Positions 44,114 through 52,929 are shown, counted from the first letter of the stretch. The stretch is 64,000 bases of DNA from Mucilaginibacter frigoritolerans (GCF_007830615.1 NZ_VLLI01000003.1:1-64000); one strand, 5' to 3'. Notes: a model not told the origin generated them from the letters alone. Numbers and translations are program-made.

Positions 44114-44700
44114 CCACCAGATACAAAAGATTCTTAATTTGGTTTACCCGCTTTGGCAAAGTAAAAGCGAGAATTATCCATTTTGTATTTCTGTGTATCG
44201 CTTATTTTGTATTCCTGCTTGTATTGGACTATGTTTTAGGTATAACAAAGCACACATCCTTTAATAAGGAATGGAGAAACAGTATTTCTTTTAGTCTTTT
44301 CTTTTTCGTTTGTGCTCCATTTGTGTCATGGCGATTTTATGATGTCGCCCTGATTCAATTAAAAGAATATAGAGCCCTCGCAAAAAAAGGATTAACCAGG
44401 GCTGATCTTTCGCGGATATCCTTTGTAAGAACCTGGGAACATAAAAGAAGAAAAGGTATTGCCGTATATTGTTTCTTTGAGGGTGGCTTAGTTTTGGGCA
44501 TGTTTCTGTTATTCCCAGTGTCACTACTATTGTTTCTTTCTTTAAAACAATACAATCCAATGTATTATACTTTTGCAATGATAGGAATTTCCATCACTAA
44601 AAACATATTGCTGAGTTTCACAATAGGTTTAATTATATTTCGTTTTAGATGGTCATATAACCAGCGCCGGTTTAAGCGTTTAACTAATCCGGTAACATAA
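44110..44700 (+). CDS. Membrane protein of unknown function
   Basis: The 196-residue protein has about four transmembrane helices (near 22-42, 52-72, 120-145 and 150-172) between strongly basic loops (RTWEHKRRKGIAVY, and YNQRRFKRL at the end). The positive-inside pattern puts the C-terminus in the cytoplasm. It overlaps the pyrB stop by 4 bp, so it is translated with it, but nothing in it speaks for a pyrimidine role. No family is recognised. Confidence 0.7.
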   Translation: MTTRYKRFLIWFTRFGKVKARIIHFVFLCIAYFVFLLVLDYVLGITKHTSFNKEWRNSISFSLFFFVCAPFVSWRFYDVALIQLKEYRALAKKGLTRADLSRISFVRTWEHKRRKGIAVYCFFEGGLVLGMFLLFPVSLLLFLSLKQYNPMYYTFAMIGISITKNILLSFTIGLIIFRFRWSYNQRRFKRLTNPVT

Positions 44701-44727
44701 TTCATCTTCCGCGAGTCGTTTTTTAAT

Positions 44728-46146
44728 ATGAGATCAGCATTCATAATTCTTTTAGTTTTGATAATGGCATCTTCAGCGTCTGCCCAAAGCATTCAGCAGC
44801 GAAAAGTTGATTCAGTATTTGAACAGGTTAAGAAATATTTCAACCAAAAAAATTCCGACGCTATTTATAACATGGCCGGTGCAGACTTTCAAAAAGAATT
44901 AAACATTGATGCCTTTGCGCAGGTTACCCAAAAACAACTTTTCTCCCTGGGTAAAATCAGGGAATCATCATTAGTAAGCTTTGTGAACAACAATGTAGCC
45001 ACCTACAAATTAAAGCTGGATTCCATAACCTTACAACTCCTGATGAGTTTGGATAAGCACGATAAACTGGAACTTTTCTTGTTTCAGGAATACCAGGAGC
45101 CCATTGGCAACAAAACAGCACTGGTACAAACATCCAATCCACTCAGAACAGCAATGGATAAACAGGTGGATAGTGTTGCCCGCATCTACATACAAAAATC
45201 AACAACGGTGGGTCTGTCTATTGGTATTATTAAAGATGGAAAAACCACCATATACCAATACGGGGAAACAATAAGGGGCTATAAAAAACTCCCGAACGAA
45301 GATAATTTTTTCGAGATAGGCTCTATTACCAAAACATTTACGGCCACCTTGCTGGCCTACTATGTAAACCAGGGGAAAATTAAGTTAACCGATCCGATAA
45401 CCAAATTTCTGCCAGATTCAGTCGTTGCAAATCCGGCACTTAAAGGTATAACCCTTGTTCAGTTAAGTAATCATACTTCAGGTTTGCCCCGCCTGCCAGA
45501 TAATTTGATTGAACATGCTACTGATGCACTTAATCCGTATAAAGATTATACCGCGCCTTTTATGTATGCTTATTTAAAAAACTGCAAGCTAAACAGTAAG
45601 CCCGGCGAACAATACCTGTACTCAAACCTGGGGGTTGGCTTGCTGGGAAGCATACTGGAAACCATAAGCAGCTTGCCCTTTAACCAAATGGTACATGATA
45701 TTATTACCCAGCCGCTCAACATGCAAAGTACCAGTCAGTTTTTAAATCCATTGCTTTTACCGCGTTTTTTAGCGGAGTATAATGCAGGTGGACAAGCAAC
45801 ACCGGCCTGGGACTTCGACGTACTGGCCCCCTGTGGCGCACTGCGTTCAACTTTAAGCGATTTATTGATTTACACAAAGGCCAACATGCACCCGGGCAAT
45901 GAGGAACTTTCCAAAGCCATGATATTAACCCACAAAATCACTTTTAATAAAGATGTTAAAATTGGCCTGGCCTGGCATATAATTACAGTAAACGGCGTGG
46001 ATTATATTTTCCATAACGGTGGCACCAATGGCAGCAGCAGCTTTTTAGCTTTTAATGCAGACAAGAATATAGGCATTGTTGTACTTTCTAACGCTGCTGA
46101 AAGTACAGACGCTGTTGGGAGCGGAATTTTAAAAGAAATTCAATAA
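44728..46146 (+). CDS. Serine hydrolase of class C beta-lactamase type
   Basis: The 472-residue protein has a signal peptide (about 1-19) and a DUF3887-like helical domain (25-125, VDSVFEQVKKYFNQKNSDAI). The penicillin-binding-like domain follows: nucleophile Ser199 and Lys202 in GSITKTF, the YSN triad in YLYSNLGVG (about 296-300), and HNGG near residue 430 in place of KTG. It probably works in the periplasm as an esterase or peptidase; beta-lactam resistance cannot be inferred, since HNGG-type members are mostly esterase-like. Confidence 0.9.
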   Translation: MRSAFIILLVLIMASSASAQSIQQRKVDSVFEQVKKYFNQKNSDAIYNMAGADFQKELNIDAFAQVTQKQLFSLGKIRESSLVSFVNNNVATYKLKLDSITLQLLMSLDKHDKLELFLFQEYQEPIGNKTALVQTSNPLRTAMDKQVDSVARIYIQKSTTVGLSIGIIKDGKTTIYQYGETIRGYKKLPNEDNFFEIGSITKTFTATLLAYYVNQGKIKLTDPITKFLPDSVVANPALKGITLVQLSNHTSGLPRLPDNLIEHATDALNPYKDYTAPFMYAYLKNCKLNSKPGEQYLYSNLGVGLLGSILETISSLPFNQMVHDIITQPLNMQSTSQFLNPLLLPRFLAEYNAGGQATPAWDFDVLAPCGALRSTLSDLLIYTKANMHPGNEELSKAMILTHKITFNKDVKIGLAWHIITVNGVDYIFHNGGTNGSSSFLAFNADKNIGIVVLSNAAESTDAVGSGILKEIQ

Positions 46147-46152
46147 TACCAC

Positions 46153-47052
46153 TCAACCTTCTGTATGTTGTAGTGCGTAATTGATAAAATTACTGGTCAA
46201 CCCAAAATCTTCGGTTCCCTTTCTGCGGATAAAAAAGAAATCACGGGTAATTGTCAAGCCTTCTATGGGCACTTCAACCAGATCACCTTCGGCCAATTGG
46301 CGAACAATTGACGGTTTGGGCATAAAGCCAAGGCATTGATCGGCCAATAAAAAATTCTTAAGCGCCTCGGTACCGCCAAGACGTATTTTAACAGAAAGAT
46401 CAGCCGGTTTAATATGGAGCGCCGATAATGATTTTAATAATGCATTCAAAGTTCCAGATCCTCTTTCCCGCAAGGCCAAAGGTGTTTTTACAAACTGTTT
46501 AAGCGTTAATGATTTCCCCGCCAGCGGACTTTTGGCCGAACAAACCGGGATCACCTCATCGCTCATAAACGGACGATAGGAAACCGTAGTCAGTTTATTG
46601 TCCACCTCAATAATACCAATATCTACCTCGTGGTTAAGCAAAGCATTTAAAATATACTCCGAATTACGGTTAACCAATTGCACATCCACATTAGCATACT
46701 CCCGCTGAAAACCGGATAATATAGATGGCAAAATATACAAAGCAATAGTTGTACTGGCCCCTAAGCGCAAATGCCCCGCGGCTTGTGAGAGACTGCTTAA
46801 AACCGAAAGATCATATTCAACTTTGCGTTCAATTTCGGTAGCCTGTAATAAATATTCATTCAGCTTTTTGCCAGCCTCGGTGAGCAGAATACTATTGCCT
46901 TTGCGCTCAAATAAAGGTACTTTATATTGGTCTTCCAAAGCTTTGATATGCTTGCTAATGGCTGGCTGCGTAACAAATAATATCTGCGCTGCCTTTGAGA
47001 AACTCAAATTAGCTGCCACTTCCATAAAAACACGATGCGCAAAGGAGATCAT
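46153..47052 (-). CDS. LysR-type transcriptional regulator
   Basis: The 299-residue protein has the LysR helix-turn-helix (1-60, FMEVAANLSFSKAAQILFVT then QPAISKHIKALE) and an effector domain from about 90 (GHLRLGASTTIALYILPSIL). It resembles CysB/CysL-type members with two alpha/beta lobes. Effector and targets are unknown. It converges on the serine hydrolase gene with 6 bp between stops. On its upstream side lies the inverted-repeat-boxed gene, so no divergent partner is preserved. Confidence 0.93.
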   Translation of the reverse strand: MISFAHRVFMEVAANLSFSKAAQILFVTQPAISKHIKALEDQYKVPLFERKGNSILLTEAGKKLNEYLLQATEIERKVEYDLSVLSSLSQAAGHLRLGASTTIALYILPSILSGFQREYANVDVQLVNRNSEYILNALLNHEVDIGIIEVDNKLTTVSYRPFMSDEVIPVCSAKSPLAGKSLTLKQFVKTPLALRERGSGTLNALLKSLSALHIKPADLSVKIRLGGTEALKNFLLADQCLGFMPKPSIVRQLAEGDLVEVPIEGLTITRDFFFIRRKGTEDFGLTSNFINYALQHTEG

Positions 47053-47100
47053 AGATTTGTACTGTTTTCAAAGATAGCAAAACAGTATAAAGGAAAGAGC

Positions 47101-47680
47101 AGTGTCTCAGTTTGAATTTAACTTAACTTTTCCATTAATGAGCAGGTTTTCGATTAAAATTTCAATTTCGATAAACTTGTTGGCAATCTTTAAAATATCT
47201 TCTGTGGGAAAATCCAAATTAACTATTTTCCATCCCTGCATCAAAGTTTGCGGCCCGAATTCCGTACTAACGTTTGGCCAATTGTGTTCAAGACTTTTAA
47301 ACTGTTCTCTAAAGTCGTCAGCAAATTTTCTACTCGTTAAAGCATAGCCATTAAGCTTTCTTAACTTTAGTGCATGGATGTTGTAAAATAATTTATGCTC
47401 TTTGATATCGGCATTATTAATCCAGATAGAAAAAAAAATCGCAGGGCCTGTTTGCGGTTTTGCATCCGGGTTATTTGCCCAATGCTGTTTGTGTATTCTT
47501 AAAACGACAGAGTCTAACCAAACGCCCGTTTCCACTTGCAGTTGCCTTTGATTCAATAGTCTTTTGTCAAGTTTATCAACAGCTTGCTGAAATAAGGATA
47601 AATAAAAAGTGGTATCCATGCCGTGCTAAACTGAAATGTAATAATACATCAAAAATAAGTTAAATTCAAACTGAGACACT
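47101..47680. mobile_element. Gene boxed by perfect 25-bp inverted repeats, possible non-autonomous mobile element
   Basis: The unit beginning AGTGTCTCAGTTTGAATT at 47101-47125 recurs exactly inverted at 47656-47680. Between them is one 170-residue gene and nothing else. The left repeat encodes the last residues of that gene, including its stop codon. No transposase is present and no clear target duplication is seen (GC left, AC right). The layout fits a MITE-like or mini-cassette element with a passenger gene. Confidence 0.55.
47107..47619 (-). CDS. Uncharacterised protein carried inside the inverted repeats
   Basis: This 170-residue cytoplasmic protein has no signal or membrane helix. Visible features are an N-terminal helix (FQQAVDKLDKRLLNQRQLQV), an aromatic strand region (LRIHKQHWANNPDAK, IFFSIWINNADI), FADDFREQFKSLEHNWPN and a helical end (ILKIANKFIEIEILIENLL). 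The last six codons and stop lie in the left inverted repeat. A CAAAAATA stretch at 47650-47657 reads TATTTTTG on its strand and overlaps the right repeat, so the repeat may supply part of the promoter. I do not recognise the family. Confidence 0.7.
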   Translation of the reverse strand: MDTTFYLSLFQQAVDKLDKRLLNQRQLQVETGVWLDSVVLRIHKQHWANNPDAKPQTGPAIFFSIWINNADIKEHKLFYNIHALKLRKLNGYALTSRKFADDFREQFKSLEHNWPNVSTEFGPQTLMQGWKIVNLDFPTEDILKIANKFIEIEILIENLLINGKVKLNSN

Positions 47681-47709
47681 ACCAAAAAAAGTTATAATGG
47701 AGCTTATAT

Positions 47710-48489
47710 TTAGTTTTTCACCCGCTCAAAATACTGCCCGGTAAACTTATAGACAATGTATTTATGGGTTACCTGGCCGTTTTCATTCACTAACGGGATA
47801 TGAATTGTTTGTGAAGCCTTATCAAATGTAATTTTGGGTCTTGCATTAAATGCTATATCAACAACCGAAAGGAAATCATAGTCATAATAAATCTTGTTTT
47901 TCAGTCCTGTCTGTGTTTTTATAAGCTTCACATTATCATCCAGTTTACCATTTGTAATAGCAAAAACCTTAATTCCTGAACCTACGTCCTTAGTAGAATA
48001 GATGCCACCGTAAACACCCAAATAGTACGTTTTATTTCCTGTTTTAAAGGTATAAAGGCTTGAATAAAAAGGAACGTATGTATCTTCGCTACTGGTTAAC
48101 AGAATTGATTCTGTTTTTTGGCCGGTGCTGTATTGTATAACATTTGCAAAATCCCTCATAGTACCTCCCATCCAGGTTTCCCACGAATAAATCCGGAACA
48201 ACTCATCATCAGAAGTAAAAATATCCAAATGCTCTTTTTTTAACAGATTAAATGGCGCACTTAAGGTAGATGGATATTTTTTGGTTACCTCTTCAAGTTT
48301 CTTGCCAAAAACATCATTGGCTTCAGCTAGTTTATCATCTGCGTTTACAGTTGTATCACCTTTTTTTTGAGACCAATAATCAATCTTTTTAAAAGACTGA
48401 AGCAGATCAGCTTCAATAACCTTTGGGGTTTGGGAAAAGCTGTCAGATATTATAAAAATGCCAATTATTAATATAAATAGTTTCTTCAT
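47710..48489 (-). CDS. Secreted protein of unknown function
   Basis: I choose the ATG at 48489 (MKKLFILIIGIFIISDSFSQ), which starts a clean signal peptide; the frame begins five codons earlier. The mature part, about 240 residues, has IFTSDDELFRIYSWETWMGG and YYLGVYGGIYSTKDVGSG, then long strands with alternating charge to the end (YIVYKFTGQYFERVKN). This resembles secreted Bacteroidota proteins of unknown use. It lies between the boxed gene and the asd repeat, with no operon partner. Confidence 0.7.
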   Translation of the reverse strand: MKKLFILIIGIFIISDSFSQTPKVIEADLLQSFKKIDYWSQKKGDTTVNADDKLAEANDVFGKKLEEVTKKYPSTLSAPFNLLKKEHLDIFTSDDELFRIYSWETWMGGTMRDFANVIQYSTGQKTESILLTSSEDTYVPFYSSLYTFKTGNKTYYLGVYGGIYSTKDVGSGIKVFAITNGKLDDNVKLIKTQTGLKNKIYYDYDFLSVVDIAFNARPKITFDKASQTIHIPLVNENGQVTHKYIVYKFTGQYFERVKN

Positions 48490-48546
48490 AAAATTTGATA
48501 ACATAAAAATAGGGATAATCTCTCGATCATCCCTATCTTATTATTA

Positions 48547-48643
48547 GCCCCACCTAAATCCTCCCCGGAAGGGAGGACTTTTTGAAGGCATTTAATTAAA
48601 AACTTTTTTTTAGTCTCCTCTACCGGGGGAGATTTAGAGGGGA
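48547..48643. repeat. Dispersed palindromic repeat, family A copy 2
   Basis: The left unit contains AAATCCTCCCCGGAAGGGAG (48556-48575) and the right unit CTCTACCGGGGGAGATTTAG (48619-48638). It ends just next to the asd stop codon. See the copies at 22698 and 51664. Confidence 0.8.
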
Positions 48644-48644
48644 C

Positions 48645-49652
48645 TTACACTTCAACAGCCTGCCCTATCAAATGCTTTGCAGCCAAATATTCAGCAATTT
48701 GCACGGCATTGGTAGCAGCACCTTTACGCAGATTGTCTGATACTATCCAGCAGTTTAAAGTGTTTGGCTGGCTTTCGTCCCTGCGGATACGGCCCACAAA
48801 TACGTCATCCTTATCATGTGCATCAAGCGGCATTGGATATTTAAGGTTAGCGATATCATCAACCACCACAATACCCGGTGCTTTTGATAAAAGTTCCTTT
48901 ACTTCGGCAACATCAAAATCGTTTAAAAACTCAATATTTACAGACTCTGAGTGACCTCCCATTACCGGGATACGTACCGTAGTAGCCGTAACTTTAATAC
49001 TGTCATCGCCCATAATTTTATTGGTTTCTTTCACCATTTTCATTTCTTCCTTGGTGTAACCATTTTCGGTAAATACGTCAATCTGCGGGATCACATTAAG
49101 GTCTATAGTGTAAGGATAAACCTTAGGGCCATCAATACCTTTACGCTCGTTAAATAACTGGTCAACCGCTTTAACGCCTGTACCGGTTACTGATTGATAG
49201 GTTGATACCACTACCCTTTTAATTTTATATTTATCATGCAGTGGTTTTAAAGCCACTACCATTTGTATGGTTGAACAATTTGGGTTGGCGATGATTTTGT
49301 CATCGGCAGTTAAAACATGCGCATTAACTTCGGGCACTACCAGTTTTTTGGTAGGATCCATGCGCCATGCTGATGAGTTGTCGATAACAGTTGTGCCAGC
49401 TGCTGCAAAAAGCGGCGCCTGGGCCAATGAAGTACTACCCCCTGCCGAAAATATGGCAACATCGGGCTTCTGCTTTATCGCATCCTCAACAGAAACTACC
49501 TTGTACTGCTTACCCTTAAAAGTGATTTCTTTACCAACACTTTTTTCTGAAGCTACCGGAATTAATTCTGTAACGGGGAAGTTGCGTTCTGCAAGAACCT
49601 GCAACATTTTAGTGCCCACTAATCCTGTGGCACCTACTACTGCGACTTTCAT
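48645..49652 (-). CDS. asd: Aspartate-semialdehyde dehydrogenase
   Basis: This 335-residue enzyme reduces aspartyl phosphate to aspartate semialdehyde, the branch point to threonine, methionine and lysine. The NADP-binding VGATGLVGTKM is at 6-16, FSAGGSTS at 68-75, catalytic Cys126 in NPNCSTIQ, and the late conserved segments TVRIPVMGGHSESVN and VGRIRRDES. Length is normal. Family A repeat sequence lies directly after its stop codon. A divergent neighbour is the threonine dehydrogenase gene; together they handle both making and breaking of threonine. Confidence 0.96.
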   Translation of the reverse strand: MKVAVVGATGLVGTKMLQVLAERNFPVTELIPVASEKSVGKEITFKGKQYKVVSVEDAIKQKPDVAIFSAGGSTSLAQAPLFAAAGTTVIDNSSAWRMDPTKKLVVPEVNAHVLTADDKIIANPNCSTIQMVVALKPLHDKYKIKRVVVSTYQSVTGTGVKAVDQLFNERKGIDGPKVYPYTIDLNVIPQIDVFTENGYTKEEMKMVKETNKIMGDDSIKVTATTVRIPVMGGHSESVNIEFLNDFDVAEVKELLSKAPGIVVVDDIANLKYPMPLDAHDKDDVFVGRIRRDESQPNTLNCWIVSDNLRKGAATNAVQIAEYLAAKHLIGQAVEV

Positions 49653-49834
49653 TGTTTTTAAATTTGTTATATAAAAAAATTATTTAGCCAACAAATATGC
49701 GAATTTTTTCTGAGCTTATAAACCACACTATCTACCAAAATAGTATGATTTATTTTCAATCAAAAACGATAATTTTTACATCATTTCAACCTAATCTACC
49801 ACAAACCTAATACCCCAATCAACTAATAAATTTT

Positions 49835-49842
49835 TACCTTTG
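49835..49842 (+). promoter_or_regulatory. -7 box of the threonine dehydrogenase gene
   Basis: TACCTTTG matches the consensus exactly, with 20 bp to the ATG at 49863. Confidence 0.6.
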
Positions 49843-49862
49843 CGCCAAAATACGGGCATTGC

Positions 49863-50813
49863 ATGAGCGAGAAAATTTTAATTATTGGTGCTAACGGACA
49901 AATAGGTACCGAGCTGGTTACCACCCTAAGAAATATACACGGAACTGATGCCGTTATTGCATCAGACATTAACACCCCGGCTGATGCCAGCCACCAAAAC
50001 GGCCCATTCGAAATTGCCAATGTGCTGGATAAAGATAACCTGCACCAGCTATTTGAAAAATACCGTCCTACGCAAGTTTATCTGCTGGCCGCCATACTAT
50101 CAGCCATAGGCGAACAAAAACCCAAAATGGCCTGGGATTTAAACATGACCGGCCTTTTGCAAGTGCTTGATCTGGCAGTAGAATTTAAAGTGACTAAAGT
50201 TTTCTGGCCAAGCTCTATCGCCGTTTTCGGCCCGCACTCGCCACAACAACAAACACCACAGTATTGTGTAATGGATCCTAATACCGTTTACGGCTTTAGC
50301 AAACTGGCGGGTGAGCGCTGGTGCGAATATTACCATGCCAAATACGGATTAGACGTTAGAAGCTTACGCTATCCCGGCCTTATCGGCTGGAAAGCAAATC
50401 CGGGAGGTGGCACTACCGACTATGCTGTTCATATATTTCACGAAGCATTAAAAACCGGTAAGTATCAAGGTTTCCTTTCGGCTGAAACTGCCTTACCAAT
50501 GATGTATATGAATGATGCCATAAGGGCCACCATTAGCCTGATGGATGCACCGGCTGAGGCACTAACTATCCGTTCATCATACAACCTGGCAGGAATCAGC
50601 TTTACCCCTACTCAGCTGGCTGCAGAGATTAAAAAACATATCCCTAACTTTGAAATTGGTTATATTGAAAATGACCCGCGCCAGGCCATTGCCGATAGCT
50701 GGCCAAAATCAATCGATGACAGCTATGCCCATAAAGACTGGGGATGGAACATTGAATATGATTTGCAAAAAATGACAGCCGATATGCTGGAAAACCTGAA
50801 GAATATAGCTTAA
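49863..50813 (+). CDS. L-threonine 3-dehydrogenase, SDR/epimerase type
   Basis: The 316-residue protein belongs to the extended SDR family but has the pattern of the short-chain threonine dehydrogenases known from Flavobacterium and animals: GANGQIGTEL (8-17) for NAD, LAAILSAIGEQKP, SSIAVFGP with the catalytic Ser, YGFSK with catalytic Tyr and Lys, and RYPGLIGWKANPGGGTTDYA. The end ADSWPKSIDDSYAHKDWGW is typical of this group and not of UDP-galactose epimerases. It oxidises threonine to 2-amino-3-ketobutyrate, which kbl (59095) splits to glycine and acetyl-CoA. The calls support each other. Confidence 0.9.
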   Translation: MSEKILIIGANGQIGTELVTTLRNIHGTDAVIASDINTPADASHQNGPFEIANVLDKDNLHQLFEKYRPTQVYLLAAILSAIGEQKPKMAWDLNMTGLLQVLDLAVEFKVTKVFWPSSIAVFGPHSPQQQTPQYCVMDPNTVYGFSKLAGERWCEYYHAKYGLDVRSLRYPGLIGWKANPGGGTTDYAVHIFHEALKTGKYQGFLSAETALPMMYMNDAIRATISLMDAPAEALTIRSSYNLAGISFTPTQLAAEIKKHIPNFEIGYIENDPRQAIADSWPKSIDDSYAHKDWGWNIEYDLQKMTADMLENLKNIA

Positions 50814-50934
50814 AAGCAAAAGGTTAAGAGGAAAAATTTATATTTGTTAATTATTTAATACGCTTATAACAACAAGCATTATATTCGCTAAGTCCGTGGT
50901 TCAAAGTCCATGGGCTATGGACAACTAAATAACA

Positions 50935-51660
50935 ATGGGAAGAGCATTTGAATTCCGTAAAGAAAGAAAACTGAAACGCTGGTCGAAAATGGCTGTGCAG
51001 TTTACTCGTTTGGGTAAAGAAATTGTAATGGCCGTAAAATCAGGCGGTGGCGATGTAAACACCAACTCGCGCCTGCGTACTGCTGTTCAAAATGCCAAGG
51101 CAGTAAACATGCCTAAAGATCGTGTGGAAGCCGCTATAAAAAGAGCTACCAGCCGTGACGAAAAAGATTACGAAGAAATAGTTTACGAAGGCTATGCACC
51201 TTACGGCGTAGCCATATTGGTTGAAACGGCTACTGATAATATTAACCGTACCGTAGCTAACGTACGCAGCTACTTTACCAAATACAATGGCTCACTGGGT
51301 AAAACCGGATCACTGGATTTCATTTTCAGCCGTAAATCTGTTTTTACTTTTGAACCTGGTGATCGTGACCTGGAAGAACTGGAATTTGAATTGATTGATG
51401 CCGGGTTAGAAGATTTATTTGTTGAGGCCGATGAAAACGGAAATGATATTGCCGTAGTACACGCTGCTTTTGAAGATTTCGGAAAAATGCAGAAAACATT
51501 GGAAGAAATAGGCATCGAGGTAAAATCAGCCAAACTGGAGCGCGTAGCACAATCATTCCACGAAGTCACTGAAGAACAAGTTACTGATATTATGAAACTG
51601 ATTGACCGTTTGGAAGAAGACGACGACGTGCAGGCAGTATATCACAATATGCAGGAATAA
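50935..51660 (+). CDS. yebC: YebC/PmpR family transcriptional regulator or translation factor
   Basis: The 241-residue protein matches the family from the start: MGRAFEFRKERKLKRWSKMA, then GGGDVNTNSRLRTAVQNAKA, NMPKDRVEAAIKRA, YEGYAPYGVAILVETATDN and SLGKTGSLDFIFSRKSVF. YebC proteins were described as DNA-binding regulators and more recently as translation factors that help ribosomes at proline stretches; mitochondrial TACO1 is a relative. The N-terminal RKxRKxxRW form is usual in Bacteroidota. It is followed directly by a family A repeat. Confidence 0.95.
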   Translation: MGRAFEFRKERKLKRWSKMAVQFTRLGKEIVMAVKSGGGDVNTNSRLRTAVQNAKAVNMPKDRVEAAIKRATSRDEKDYEEIVYEGYAPYGVAILVETATDNINRTVANVRSYFTKYNGSLGKTGSLDFIFSRKSVFTFEPGDRDLEELEFELIDAGLEDLFVEADENGNDIAVVHAAFEDFGKMQKTLEEIGIEVKSAKLERVAQSFHEVTEEQVTDIMKLIDRLEEDDDVQAVYHNMQE

Positions 51661-51663
51661 TTT

Positions 51664-51748
51664 GCCCCTCCCAACCCTCCCCGGTAGGGAGGGCTTTAAA
51701 AACTTAAAACAAAAAGTCTCACCTACCGGGGGAGATTTATAGGGAGCC
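51664..51748. repeat. Dispersed palindromic repeat, family A copy 3
   Basis: The left unit is CCCTCCCCGGTAGGGAGGGC (51675-51694) and the right unit has CACCTACCGGGGGAGATTTA (51720-51739). It starts three bases after the yebC stop codon and lies before the DUF2442 gene. Confidence 0.8.
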
Positions 51749-51755
51749 AAACCAT

Positions 51756-51971
51756 ATGCCACTTTTCACTTCACGTAAACAAGAGAAAAAAGTGAAGGTA
51801 ACCTTCGCTAACGGCTTGCTTTTTGTTGAAAAACCTGATGGCAAACAGCAGGCATTTCCTTTAGAATGGTTTCCGCAATTGCTGAACGCTACTGATGAAG
51901 AACGTGAAGACTGGGATCAAACTGATAAGGGCATTCACTTTAACAAACTTGATCTTGACGTTTCTTTTTAA
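51756..51971 (+). CDS. DUF2442 family protein
   Basis: The 71-residue protein has the DUF2442 plan: a strand pair (VKVTFANGLLFVEKPDGKQ), the aromatic PLEWFPQLLNAT and an acidic end (EEREDWDQTDKGIHFNKLDL, DVSF). Family members lie near toxin-antitoxin modules or alone, and their role is unproven. It is followed 32 bp later by the repeat protein gene on the same strand, possibly as an operon. No toxin is evident next to it. Confidence 0.88.
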   Translation: MPLFTSRKQEKKVKVTFANGLLFVEKPDGKQQAFPLEWFPQLLNATDEEREDWDQTDKGIHFNKLDLDVSF

Positions 51972-52003
51972 GTATTCTGCTGATCTTTAACATTTGCTAA
52001 CCA

Positions 52004-52825
52004 ATGGAATTCGAAGAGTTTTTTAAGAAGAAAAAAATTGATTTGCCTGTTTTAGAAAAAGCAGAGCCGTCGTTATTTTCTGAATTCAAAACCCATTACC
52101 AGCAAATGGGCGAAAAGAGCTTCGATCATACCAAAAAATATTGGTTCAATAAACTTCGCCGCCAATTCCCTTTGGCACCAGAAATTAAAACAGAAAAGGC
52201 CCACATTGCAAATCCCATAGCCGAACAAACGGTTACCGAAAGTTTAATTGAAACGGTATTGCCCCCTCCGTTGCCAAAAGTTGGATTTACACCCAGATTT
52301 AAAGCCGGAACAACAGCAAAACCAACCGAGGTTATAGATGATAAAAAAGAAGAGGCCCTGCCTAATGCGGATCAGCAACCATCTGAAATAGCCGCCCCTG
52401 CTCCCTCACCTAAAGTAGGTTTTACTCCAAGGTTTAAGGCTGGCGTTACGGCTAAGCCAACCGAAACTAAGGATGATAAAAAAGAAGAAACGTTACCTAA
52501 CGCTGATCAGCAACCAGCCGAAGCAGCAGCCCCTTCTCCTTCGCCCAAAGTAGGTTTTACTCCCAGGTTTAAAGCAGCCGTTACAGCTAAGCCGACCGAA
52601 ATTAAGGATGATAAAAAAGAAGAAACACTGCCTGATACAGATCAGCAACCATCAGAAATAACGCCCCCTACTCCTTCACCTAAAGTAGGTTTTACTCCCC
52701 GATTCAAAGCTGGCGTTACCCCTAAACCGACCACAGCTAAGGATGGAATTTTGCCGCCTGCTACTGAAGAATCTGCCAAAGCAACCGACGCTGGAGAAAA
52801 CCCGGAAAGTAAGCCTGAAGCTTAA
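52004..52825 (+). CDS. Protein with four 45-residue tandem repeats
   Basis: The 273-residue protein has a folded N-terminal part (1-70, FEEFFKKKKIDLPVLEKA, then SLFSEFKTHYQQMGEKSFDH) and a low-complexity part with four copies of KVGFTPRFK at 92-100, 137-145, 182-190 and 227-235, an exact 45-residue period. Linkers are Pro/Ala/Glu/Lys-rich (KPTETKDDKKEE). No signal or membrane helix is present. The repeated peptide looks like a short binding motif displayed several times. The DNA repeats (135 bp) are similar enough to recombine. The partner is unknown. Confidence 0.75.
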   Translation: MEFEEFFKKKKIDLPVLEKAEPSLFSEFKTHYQQMGEKSFDHTKKYWFNKLRRQFPLAPEIKTEKAHIANPIAEQTVTESLIETVLPPPLPKVGFTPRFKAGTTAKPTEVIDDKKEEALPNADQQPSEIAAPAPSPKVGFTPRFKAGVTAKPTETKDDKKEETLPNADQQPAEAAAPSPSPKVGFTPRFKAAVTAKPTEIKDDKKEETLPDTDQQPSEITPPTPSPKVGFTPRFKAGVTPKPTTAKDGILPPATEESAKATDAGENPESKPEA

Positions 52826-52900
52826 ACACTTCGTCCCCAATAAAACACATCAAATTTAAGTAGATCATCATTTTGGGGTTGCTGTTAAAAGGCAAATCAT

Positions 52901-52908
52901 TACATTTG
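52901..52908 (+). promoter_or_regulatory. -7 box of the HD-domain gene
   Basis: TACATTTG matches TAnnTTTG and ends 21 bp before the ATG at 52930. Confidence 0.55.
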
Positions 52909-52929
52909 CAATGCTTAAACATAACAAAT

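Noticed and set aside
44728..46146. Calling the serine hydrolase an antibiotic-resistance beta-lactamase
   Set aside because: It has HNGG instead of KTG and an extra N-terminal domain; most such proteins are esterases or peptidases, so resistance is not supported.
52277..52711. CRISPR-like spaced repeats
   Set aside because: The 135-bp units are in-frame coding repeats without short constant repeats or varied spacers.
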